IMG/VR virus record: IMGVR_UViG_3300033143_001671
Coordinates: 1-31,156 of that record
DNA: 31,156 nt
Direction: 5' to 3' (one strand)
DNA from: a virus
The number at the start of each line of letters is the position of its first letter. Within the stretch, counting starts at the first letter, position 1. The position numbers and the translations under genes are program-made. Of the stretch, positions 16,223 to 22,735 are shown piece by piece. The notes below the pieces were generated by a model. That model made no database searches. It saw only the letters and a program-made list of their open reading frames with translations, and was not told the DNA's origin.

Positions 16223-16546
16223 TTATTCAGCCCACGCAAGCCATGTCACGATCAGAGCATCCCCGGAGGTATCAGTTCCGCCTGTATTGTCAATTTCAGC
16301 GTCCACTCGGATCAACTGACCCTCATCAGTATTCAAAACAAACTCTGCGGTCCTATCTACCAGTGCAGCGGTTGTGGTTGTCACCTCAATAACGCTCACA
16401 AGCTGATCGCCCTTCTTGATGTCAGCAACAGTAAAAATACCTGCGGTGGAACCATCAATAGGTGCCTGACGTACAAAAGGCGTCGGACGCTCAAGCATCT
16501 GTCGCCATATTGGAATAGCTCTCTGGATTCTTTCTTTAAAACTCAT
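16223..16546 (-). CDS. 107-aa probable head decoration/stabilisation protein
   Basis: I chose the ATG at 16546 (MSFKERIQRAIPIWRQ) because GAGGAG lies at the right distance; a start at 16585 would place translation inside the hairpin downstream of the capsid gene. After a short helix the protein is beta-rich (AGIFTVADIKKGDQLVSVIE, AEFVLNTDEGQLIRVDAEID) and ends TSGDALIVTWLAWAE. The size, beta composition and position directly behind the major capsid gene match small head-decoration proteins in other phages. This is a positional inference without a recognised family signature. Confidence 0.6.
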   Translation of the reverse strand: MSFKERIQRAIPIWRQMLERPTPFVRQAPIDGSTAGIFTVADIKKGDQLVSVIEVTTTTAALVDRTAEFVLNTDEGQLIRVDAEIDNTGGTDTSGDALIVTWLAWAE

Positions 16547-16573
16547 TTCATTTTCTCCTCGATCAAGATAACC

Positions 16574-16596
16574 GGGAGCCCTCATTGAGGACCCCC
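16574..16596 (-). other. Strong hairpin between capsid and decoration genes
   Basis: The minus strand reads GGGGGTCCTC AAT GAGGGCTCCC, a ten-base-pair stem with two G-U pairs and a three-base loop. There is no U-run after it, so it is more likely an RNA-stabilising, processing or translation-limiting structure than a terminator. It ends about 27 bases before the chosen start of the next gene. Confidence 0.45.
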
Positions 16597-16618
16597 GTTA
16601 TGAATAATCTCAATTCAA

Positions 16619-16633
16619 AAGGTCAACGACCTT
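16619..16633 (-). terminator. Weak terminator-like hairpin overlapping the capsid stop
   Basis: The minus strand reads AAGGTC GTT GACCTT followed by TTGAATTG. The six-base-pair stem overlaps the TAA of the capsid gene and the U-tract is short. With the larger hairpin 23 bases further on, it may lower expression beyond the capsid gene or protect the capsid mRNA 3' end. Confidence 0.35.
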
Positions 16634-18026
16634 AGAACCAACCGAGATTAGCTGGACTGACATTTTTGATGTAAGCGTGCTGCTCTTCTTTCTTCAGCGC
16701 CAAGGCACCAAATAAGAGCATGAGGAAAGGATACACGGCTTCATTTGTGGGATACAAATCGAATTTCATTAATGGCAAAAATTGAAACCACTCTATCGCA
16801 TCGTATATCTCATCCATGGTAAGGATGAAGATGTCAGATGTTCCGGGGAGGCTCGCATTGTCGTCAACGATTGCATCTGCATCGCCGTCCACATAGGTTG
16901 AAAAATATCCCATGAAACGAACATCGCTGCCGTCGGCTGCACCCACTTTGGACCTGTATACCGCATAAGCGGTGATCGAGGCGTCAGGGGTAACCGATAC
17001 GGAAAATACGTTCGTATCGCCGACAGTCGTAATAGTATCAGAATCTTCAGTGGAGGCAAGGCCCTCACCATATCGATTCACTGCGGAAACTTTATAGTGA
17101 TACTCACCAAGGTCCCCTGCTGCAAAGTACGAATCGCCGGTTGCTGTTCTGGTAATGCTGTTGATGGTGACCTGTGCAGGTCGAAGCGCTGTCAGGGTTG
17201 AAGCTACGGGAGCCACACCCTCATTGATGAATACGTCATCAAGCATTTCCAGTTTCCCGAATGGAGTCGGATACTCATTGAATATGGCAGCACCAACATC
17301 CTGACCTGACTGAAACCGCACGCGATCTCTGATCAAGTTCTGAAGATCCTGATGGACCATGGTGGAAGAAAGCAGCAAGCTACCTTTTCCATACTGATCA
17401 CGAATCTGGCGTGAGCCATCATTGATCAGTTTTTCTACCGATGAACCGGAAGCAGTCGCCCCACGTGCATCAAGCACATTGGATGTAGCCTGCTGTTTGA
17501 TTCCTTTCGGCTGTTCGGGAAAGATTGTGTCATTCCCGTTAAACATTGCCTTCTCAACTTCGCGGATTACCCACAAAGCTCCGGCATTCTGTTCAATGGT
17601 CAGGGCATTCTCGATCATGTTCGAGAGAGTCGCCTGCAAAGTCGCCTTTCGGAGAGTCTGCAAGTACTTGGCTGTCTCATACACACGAGCAATGGTCTGG
17701 TCAGCTTCCTGACTCTGGCCACCTTCAGGCACCCATGCTCCATCGCTGGAACCTACTGCCGTACGCTTGTCCCACTGGTGAACAGGGCTGGCTATGGGTT
17801 TCTTTTTCACCCGCTGGAAGAGGCGAGCCTCATCCTGCGACCACAACACGTTTACGAGCGTGTTTTCAAGGGATTCCGGGATCAATGCACGGCCACCAGC
17901 AAACCCGCTGGCGTCTACACCTGATCCGGCTTCTAACGCTTTAGTGAGTTCCTGTAGGACCTCAACGTTACCGAAGTCTCCGTGTCCCACGAAGTTCTGA
18001 GGGAATAGTTCAGGATTTATGTTCAT
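16632..18026 (-). CDS. Major capsid protein with an FN3-like insertion
   Basis: The 464-aa protein has HK97-fold capsid features: an N-terminal arm (1-45), GGRALIPESLENTL, a spine-helix region around 60-160 (LFQRVKKKPIASPVHQW, RKATLQATLSNMIENALTIEQ), and P-domain features such as STMVHQDLQNLIRDRVRF and LEMLDDVFINEG. Residues 278-395 look like an inserted fibronectin type III-like domain (YHYKVSAVNRYGEGLAST, ITAYAVYRSKVGAADGSD). The C-terminus ends in a hydrophobic helix (VYPFLMLLFGALALKK), a normal capsid element. Residues 28-53 match residues 172-197 of the protease, suggesting maturation cleavage near there. AGGAGGG eight bases before ATG is one of the strongest ribosome sites here, matching the need for many copies. 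Gene order with protease and scaffold is classic. Confidence 0.85.
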   Translation of the reverse strand: MNINPELFPQNFVGHGDFGNVEVLQELTKALEAGSGVDASGFAGGRALIPESLENTLVNVLWSQDEARLFQRVKKKPIASPVHQWDKRTAVGSSDGAWVPEGGQSQEADQTIARVYETAKYLQTLRKATLQATLSNMIENALTIEQNAGALWVIREVEKAMFNGNDTIFPEQPKGIKQQATSNVLDARGATASGSSVEKLINDGSRQIRDQYGKGSLLLSSTMVHQDLQNLIRDRVRFQSGQDVGAAIFNEYPTPFGKLEMLDDVFINEGVAPVASTLTALRPAQVTINSITRTATGDSYFAAGDLGEYHYKVSAVNRYGEGLASTEDSDTITTVGDTNVFSVSVTPDASITAYAVYRSKVGAADGSDVRFMGYFSTYVDGDADAIVDDNASLPGTSDIFILTMDEIYDAIEWFQFLPLMKFDLYPTNEAVYPFLMLLFGALALKKEEQHAYIKNVSPANLGWF

Positions 18027-18707
18027 TTAATTACCCTCCTTCATGAGCGCTTCAACCTTCTGGTCTACCCGGTCATTCCGGTTTCCCAGTTGGTTCTTGT
18101 TGATGCGTCCCTCGATCATACCGGCCTCAGTGAGGTCGATCTTCCCGGCGCGGACCCATTCTCGTGATTTCTGAAGCACGGTCATATTGTCGTACTCCAC
18201 TTTCCCGCCTTCAAATCGGCTCTTATTCAGAACCTTGACGGACTGGCTTCGAACCGGAGTGCCCCCGATCTGACGGATCATATCGGCTGTACTTTTTTCG
18301 AGTTTGGCAGTCATCAGGAGAACTTCTCCCTGACTCTTCACCATTTTCTCTACCCGGTTGAACTTTGCCTGCATGGACTTGCTTAGCTGCATGATGGTTT
18401 CATCCATCGCTTTAGTAAGCTGGCGCAGGAAAGGTTCGACATCAATTGCCGCAGCCGCGTTCGGATCTTCGGCAAGGATTTCAGAGATGGACTTTTCGTA
18501 ATCCATATCCTCTTCTTCCTCTTCCTCAGACTCGTCTTCGTCTTCGGCATCTTTTGACTTGCCCTTGGGCTCGTCGTCATCTTTGGCCTTCCGAAGTGAT
18601 TCTTCCGAATCGGATTCCAACGACTTCTGGAGGTCGGTCAAGGCGTCGTTGAAATCCTTTTCGATGAGTTCATCATCCAGAAGAACTTCTTGTATTGCTT
18701 CACTCAT
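18027..18707 (-). CDS. Scaffold-like capsid assembly protein
   Basis: The 226-aa protein lies between the prohead protease and the capsid gene. It has an acidic low-complexity region (residues 35-70, with DEDESEEEEEEDMDYEKS), then a long helical coiled-coil-like stretch (FLRQLTKAMDETIMQLSKSM, VEKMVKSQGEVLLMTAKLEK) and a basic C-terminal helix region (NDRVDQKVEALMKEGN). An acidic body with a basic helical C-terminus is typical of scaffolds, which line the growing shell and are removed by the protease. Several L-x-K-S/A motifs (DLQKS, SLRKA, QLTKA, QLSKS, VLQKS) could be cut sites. GGAGGG precedes ATG. The stop TAA is immediately followed by the capsid ATG. Confidence 0.75.
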   Translation of the reverse strand: MSEAIQEVLLDDELIEKDFNDALTDLQKSLESDSEESLRKAKDDDEPKGKSKDAEDEDESEEEEEEDMDYEKSISEILAEDPNAAAAIDVEPFLRQLTKAMDETIMQLSKSMQAKFNRVEKMVKSQGEVLLMTAKLEKSTADMIRQIGGTPVRSQSVKVLNKSRFEGGKVEYDNMTVLQKSREWVRAGKIDLTEAGMIEGRINKNQLGNRNDRVDQKVEALMKEGN

Positions 18708-18733
18708 ACTGTGAAACCCTCCAAGTGATATTT

Positions 18734-19531
18734 TTACCTTCCCGCCCCAACAACGTTAGGGATTTTCCGGGATAGGTAGTTGATAATTTTAGCTGCTGAA
18801 TTGCCTTCATATCCTCTATCGTATACGAAGTTAAGCATGTCATTATAGCTACCAATCTTATTATCTCTGACTGCTTTTAAAAGGTCACCAAACATTCCCC
18901 GTAGTTCTTCCGGGGGAACCATATTGTCGACCGTTGATCCCTGAAGACTCTCAGGACTGAGGGCACGACCGCCTGTAAATACAGACGCATCTACTCCACC
19001 ACCCGCCATGAGTGCTTTAGCGAAAGCGGCGAACGGTACCATCTGAACACCACCAAGAGTCCCATCATTGACGGGCCTATGTGTGATCGCGGTTTCGTCC
19101 CATATAACTTGCTTGATTGCATTCTCGCTCTTTTGGAGAATACCACCACCGATTGAAGCGCCGAGGCGCTTTGCCCCACTCTGGATATTCTTCCAAACCT
19201 TCTGTGCGATGTCGTTGGCCTGATACAGATAACCTTTTACAAGGGTCCTGTGATCTTTAGTGAACTTCACTTCCAACGGTTCGCCGATGATGAATCCCGG
19301 ATCATGTGTCGCTTTATGCTTGTGATCCCACGATAGAACACCGTGCGAGAGGAAGTAGTCGGCGGCTTTCTGTAAGGCCGCCATGTCTACGGTCTCTCCG
19401 TCCTGATCTTTCATCTCGTTAGAGGCTTGGAGATAGACTATCCACTGCCCATTTTCTTCGGCGCCCTTGATAAGGACATCGCTGAATGGGCTGTAGAATG
19501 GGTTGCTAAGCTGTGCAATTCCCTGTCTCAT
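18734..19531 (-). CDS. Prohead protease (XkdF/S78-type)
   Basis: The 265-aa protein matches phage prohead proteases of the S78-like, XkdF type that cleave scaffold and capsid N-termini. Seen in order: an N-terminal strand region ending in DQDGETVDMAALQKAADYFL; the catalytic histidine motif SWDHKH (H70); VKGYLYQAND; the catalytic serine in GASIGGG (S126); and WDETAITHRPVN (144-155), all hallmarks of the fold. The third catalytic residue cannot be assigned by eye. Residues 172-197 carry a stretch matching the capsid N-terminal region. A C-terminal helical tail (200-265) follows and may act as scaffold or targeting domain. ATG has GGGAG upstream. A strong hairpin with U-run lies only about 18 bases before the start, which is unusual for the head of an operon. 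Confidence 0.85.
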   Translation of the reverse strand: MRQGIAQLSNPFYSPFSDVLIKGAEENGQWIVYLQASNEMKDQDGETVDMAALQKAADYFLSHGVLSWDHKHKATHDPGFIIGEPLEVKFTKDHRTLVKGYLYQANDIAQKVWKNIQSGAKRLGASIGGGILQKSENAIKQVIWDETAITHRPVNDGTLGGVQMVPFAAFAKALMAGGGVDASVFTGGRALSPESLQGSTVDNMVPPEELRGMFGDLLKAVRDNKIGSYNDMLNFVYDRGYEGNSAAKIINYLSRKIPNVVGAGR

Positions 19532-19548
19532 CGTTTCACTCTCCCATT

Positions 19549-19593
19549 AAAAAAACCCATCTCACCTGATATTGCAATATCAGCCAAGATGGG
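19549..19593 (-). terminator. Strong intrinsic terminator just before the protease gene
   Basis: On the minus strand CCCATCT, a 3-base internal loop, the perfect 18-base palindrome CTGATATTGCAATATCAG, a second 3-base loop and AGATGGG are followed directly by seven U. This is the best terminator in the window, in the 128-base gap between the zinc-ribbon gene and the protease gene. A second small hairpin (CAAATGG, 12-base loop, CCATTTG, at 19648-19623) precedes it. I see no convincing promoter between the U-run and the protease start. It may act as an attenuator or as a 5' stabiliser of the capsid-operon mRNA. Confidence 0.75.
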
Positions 19594-19659
19594 GCTTCAA
19601 TGAGCCTCTTTTAGTAAAGGTCCAAATGGTCACTCGGGAATCCATTTGCCTTAATTAAA

Positions 19660-20058
19660 CTATACCACAGGATGGCCGTTTGAAACAAGTGCTTTGCAGT
19701 GGCGACATTTCACCTCCACAAGTGCCTTCTCTAACCCTCGACCTTTCAACAGAAGAGCGCCGCAATCAGGACACCGAAACTCATCAAGGTCCCCTCCAAT
19801 CACAAGATTGAAACTCTTCTTGACTGTTTTCTTCCAATCCTTCTTGCCGCCCTTCCACTCATCCACTGTTTGCTTCTTCTTCGCTCGTTCCTTACTGAAC
19901 TTCGGTTTGAACTCACCCGTCCGGGCCATACGTTTATAGATTCCTACAATGTACTCGTAGTCCTCACCGTGACCTTGTTCTTCGGCGCGTTCTTTGGCGA
20001 GCTTCCACTTCTCTTCGTCGAAGGGCTCACCATGTACCGTCTTCCAGTTAGGAGGCAT
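19660..20058 (-). CDS. 132-aa protein with C-terminal Com-like zinc ribbon
   Basis: Residues 1-45 contain FDEEKWKLAKERAEEQG and DYEYIVGIYKRMARTGEF, a helix pair also seen in other phage head-module proteins. Residues 50-85 are very basic. Residues 95-126 (FRCPDCGALLLKGRGLEKAL, then VEVKCRHCKALVSNG) form a CxxC...CxxC ribbon whose RC..C..LL.KG....VE.KC..CK pattern matches the Com family of phage Mu, where Com activates translation of the mom DNA-modification gene by binding its mRNA. Here the ribbon is fused to another part, and no mom-like gene is adjacent, so RNA or DNA binding is inferred but the target is unknown. It starts six bases after the previous stop, with a weak ribosome site. Confidence 0.6.
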   Translation of the reverse strand: MPPNWKTVHGEPFDEEKWKLAKERAEEQGHGEDYEYIVGIYKRMARTGEFKPKFSKERAKKKQTVDEWKGGKKDWKKTVKKSFNLVIGGDLDEFRCPDCGALLLKGRGLEKALVEVKCRHCKALVSNGHPVV

Positions 20059-20063
20059 TTGAT

Positions 20064-20375
20064 TTATTCGCCGAATACTTTCGGAAAGCTCTTCACCAAA
20101 AGGTCTAACTCCACGGCGGAAAGAGAGCGGGCTGCAAGTCTTTTCATTGCAACGCGAAGGTCTTCCACATCCAACGGTTTCACTTTCTTCGCTTTCGCTT
20201 TGGGTGCTTTCACAACTTCTGCTTCACTGGTTTTCTCAACCGCTCCCTCATCAGGCTCGGTTGCCGGGGTCTCAACGGTGGGAGTATCTGCTCCGGTTTC
20301 GTTGATCTCTTCGTCCTTAGATTTTTCGTCTCCTGCTGTCAGCACATCGGCCTCCTTGTCTTTGTCTCTTGCCAT
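20064..20375 (-). CDS. 103-aa charged head-module protein
   Basis: The ATG at 20375 (MARDKDKEADVL) has AAGGAGAC at ideal distance and is preferred over an in-frame GTG at 20402, which lacks one. The first 65 residues are acidic, Pro/Thr/Glu-rich and probably disordered; residues 66-80 are Lys-rich; residues 80-103 form an amphipathic helix pair (DLRVAMKRLAARSLSAVELD). The layout is like small scaffold or linker proteins. It sits between the MuF-like gene and the zinc-ribbon gene. No family recognised. Confidence 0.6.
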   Translation of the reverse strand: MARDKDKEADVLTAGDEKSKDEEINETGADTPTVETPATEPDEGAVEKTSEAEVVKAPKAKAKKVKPLDVEDLRVAMKRLAARSLSAVELDLLVKSFPKVFGE

Positions 20376-20470
20376 CGGTTTGTCTCCTTGCCCGCTCTTC
20401 ACGGGTTATTTAATACTCTAAGTATATCACAGGTCCAACGGACCTCAAAACCTTGTTCTGCTATAATTGT
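20376..20470 (-). promoter_or_regulatory. Intergenic region after MuF with hairpin and weak promoter-like sequence
   Basis: This gap holds a perfect AGGTCC GTT GGACCT hairpin (20445-20431) without a following U-run. TTGGAC within it, 17 bases before TATTAA, could be a poor sigma-70 type promoter for the downstream head genes. It is one of only two gaps near 100 bases in the window, so a control site is plausible, but the match to consensus is weak. Confidence 0.25.
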
Positions 20471-21634
20471 CTAATTCCACGGGGTCGGTTTGATCAATTT
20501 TTCAGGATCGTCTATAGGCTTCTGAAGCCTTGCGCCCTCCCGCATAGCCGCCTCCATAGACGCTCTGAACTTCGCATCGATGTCCTCAAACCCCTGAATG
20601 TACTTCACCCACGTACATCGACAGTGCGGGTGCTGAGTCCCAGCAGCTACCCACCAGTCAGCACGTCGGCGGCCATAGTTGTCTTTCCCCGGCCAGATCG
20701 CAGTGTACATTGTACCATCTATCATTACCTGATCGCCACTGTCAGGGGGTTCCGGCAATAGGACCACGACCCTATCATTCACTTGACCCACACAAAACGG
20801 GCACGCCTCCGATGAGGATATGCCCTTCATGAATATCGTTTCATCCGGTCGCGCCCGGTCCATCTCTGTAATGAGTTGACCGTTGTTCATGGAGTTTCCG
20901 ATCTCGGTCTCAGCTATACGCCGCCAGTCCCGATTCATCTCTCCGAACTTATCGAATAGATTCTCCCGGAGTTCCCGGTGACTCTGCCGATTCTTGATAC
21001 CAGTTTGTAGGGTGTCATGGATCTTTTTGTACTGGTTCTGCTTCAGGTCCACAATCAACTCACCAGCGTGTTGCTGAGCAAAAGCTACGGTGTTCTGCCA
21101 TAGCGGACCCTTCAGTTTGTTCATAGTGTCATCTACTGCATCCCGGACACTCAGATATCCGGCAGACAGAGAATCGTCAATGCTCATACCTTTGAGCAGC
21201 TTCCCCAGCGCAAGAGCGTGAGATGCGATCCGTTCCTCTTCTGGTGCATAGATATAATTGAATACCTTCAGGATGTCCCGCTTGATGATCTTCCACTGGC
21301 CTTTTGTCAACGGCTTCCCACTCTTTGGATCTATGAATATTCGGTTGTTCAACAGGAAGGGATCAGTCGAGGCTTTCGCCATGCCGATCCACTTCGAGGA
21401 TATGACATTGTACATCTTGATCAGGTGCCGCTCGATACGGTCCTTGCTGAATGCTTCCAGTTCCCGGACAGATCGAAACGGGGAGACCTCTTTCTGCTGT
21501 CTCTCAGAGTCGTATCCCAGCGCCTTGGTCAGCGCTGTTATTGCTTTGTCAAACTTCAATTCGGGATGGTGATGAAGGTTCTTGAGTTCAAGTACTATAT
21601 GTGATTCACGAGTTTGAGAGCAAAGTTCACACAC
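20471..21634 (-). CDS. MuF / SPP1 gp7-like minor head protein
   Basis: The C-terminal half has the signature of Mu gpF / SPP1 gp7 minor capsid proteins, which ride inside the head near the portal and help DNA packaging or ejection: WRRIAETEIGNSMNNGQL, then EACPFCVGQVNDR, and finally HPHCRCTW. The two C-containing motifs together probably bind zinc. The N-terminal 200 residues are helical. I prefer the GTG at 21634, which has AGGGAGGGG upstream and overlaps the end of the 69-aa gene; a TTG at 21655 is the other option. With GTG the protein is 387 aa and opens with a CxxC (CELCSQ) followed by HHH, an unusual extra metal-site candidate. The family call is firm; the start is not. Confidence 0.8.
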   Translation of the reverse strand: MCELCSQTRESHIVLELKNLHHHPELKFDKAITALTKALGYDSERQQKEVSPFRSVRELEAFSKDRIERHLIKMYNVISSKWIGMAKASTDPFLLNNRIFIDPKSGKPLTKGQWKIIKRDILKVFNYIYAPEEERIASHALALGKLLKGMSIDDSLSAGYLSVRDAVDDTMNKLKGPLWQNTVAFAQQHAGELIVDLKQNQYKKIHDTLQTGIKNRQSHRELRENLFDKFGEMNRDWRRIAETEIGNSMNNGQLITEMDRARPDETIFMKGISSSEACPFCVGQVNDRVVVLLPEPPDSGDQVMIDGTMYTAIWPGKDNYGRRRADWWVAAGTQHPHCRCTWVKYIQGFEDIDAKFRASMEAAMREGARLQKPIDDPEKLIKPTPWN

Positions 21635-21836
21635 GTCCGTGGCCCCTCCCTGCAAGGAAGGAACAATAGTTCAACCAGATCGAGGTATCCGTGGTCAGGT
21701 AGTCTTTTATCATTCTGCTACCCTCATCCATACTCCGATTCAGTGCGGCTTTAATATTTTTAGGGGGAGCTTTCCGGCCCATGTACTTACACCACTTTGC
21801 GAACCTGTCACCGGTTCTTAATGCTTCTGATCTCAT
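21627..21836 (-). CDS. 69-aa protein overlapping the MuF start
   Basis: ATG overlaps the stop of the 300-aa gene as ATGA, and the end overlaps the MuF start, so the three are likely coupled. The protein is basic, with a helix around KAALNRSMDEGSRMIKDYL and a C-terminal segment with one Cys and a GRGHGRV tail. No membrane helix or family signature. Genuine by spacing, unknown in function. It might be an accessory to the minor head protein, which it directly precedes. Confidence 0.55.
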   Translation of the reverse strand: MRSEALRTGDRFAKWCKYMGRKAPPKNIKAALNRSMDEGSRMIKDYLTTDTSIWLNYCSFLAGRGHGRV

Positions 21837-22735
21837 GCTCCATACCTCTCCATATAGTTCCGATACCCTGACGAATGCTCCATCCTGAAGATGAAGTTAT
21901 TCCGGGTACGCTTACTCGCGATCTGGTTCAGTAGGAATGCCTTGGCGAACGAATATGGAATCTTGATCTCCGCCTTCGCTGTCGCCCGTGTACGTTCCTT
22001 CTTTTTAACAATCTGCTTCACTCGGATCGTGAGGCTATCACCTTTATATTTCAGGTCCATGTCCTCAGCTTTCTTCGGGAGAATCCATTTCTTCTTCCCA
22101 TTCGGTAACCCGGCTGTCAGCTTCGCAACCTTGGTTTTTATCATAGCACGAATATGAGAAGTAGACAGGTCCCCGGTCACTGACCAGCCGCCCATCCTCT
22201 TCTTTTCAGTCTTCACTCGGGACGCTTTCATAACCGGCAGCGCCGTGTCGTGCTTGCCTTCCTCATAGGTCCTGTATTCCTTGCCTTTCTTCGAGGTCTT
22301 TGTAATCGTCAGCTTGACCTTGGGCTTGGTAGAAAATCGTTCCTTCAATTGAATCAGTGACCGACCGATCAGGTCCACAACTGCTTTCTTGTCACCAACA
22401 GGTGCGGGGGTTGATTTTACCCGGTCGACCACATCCTTATAGATTTGATGGGCCGTATCCGCTGGACCGTTCTTGATCGCTTCTACCAGACCCTCGAATC
22501 CTTTGATGTTCCGGGCCTGCATAACAGCGTCAACCTCGCTGCCAAGGTTGGTTGTCATTGCATAGTTGAAATATTCCCGGCCACGTCGCCACGAGTCAGC
22601 GAGTACCTGCTTTTCACCTTTCTGACCGCCCTCTACGACAACCCATTTCTTGCCGACCTTCTTACGGGTTGTCCCGTCGGCCCATGTGTGGGTTTCGCCC
22701 TGTGCGGCTGCCTTAGCTTTCAGTATCAGGTTCAT
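21833..22735 (-). CDS. Basic 300-aa head-module protein of unknown function
   Basis: I start at the ATG at 22735 (MNLILKAKAAAQGETHTW), which has AGGA before it and overlaps the previous gene by 23 bases; a start 22 codons upstream would overlap far more and lacks a site. It opens with a short hydrophobic leader ending in an LxKA motif, then a THTWADGTTRKKVGKKWVVV linker like those in the neighbouring cargo proteins. The body is strongly basic with mixed helix (EGLVEAIKNGPADTAHQI) and strands (KVKLTITKTSKKGKEYRTYE). The C-terminus ends in SYRN-like RNYMERYGA. A DNA-contacting internal head protein is plausible from charge, but this is inference. Confidence 0.6.
   Translation of the reverse strand: MNLILKAKAAAQGETHTWADGTTRKKVGKKWVVVEGGQKGEKQVLADSWRRGREYFNYAMTTNLGSEVDAVMQARNIKGFEGLVEAIKNGPADTAHQIYKDVVDRVKSTPAPVGDKKAVVDLIGRSLIQLKERFSTKPKVKLTITKTSKKGKEYRTYEEGKHDTALPVMKASRVKTEKKRMGGWSVTGDLSTSHIRAMIKTKVAKLTAGLPNGKKKWILPKKAEDMDLKYKGDSLTIRVKQIVKKKERTRATAKAEIKIPYSFAKAFLLNQIASKRTRNNFIFRMEHSSGYRNYMERYGA

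Noticed and set aside
16547-16585. Earlier start for the 107-aa decoration-like protein
   Set aside because: The start would lie within the strong hairpin, and the residues before MSFKER look non-conserved; GAGGAG supports the ATG at 16546.
20431-20445. Hairpin as a terminator after the MuF gene
   Set aside because: The stem is followed by GTGATAT, not a U-run, in the direction of transcription, so it does not qualify as an intrinsic terminator.
20459-20467. TGCTATAAT promoter-like sequence on the plus strand
   Set aside because: It would drive antisense transcription from the 3' end of the minor head gene and has no supporting -35 or downstream plus-strand gene.
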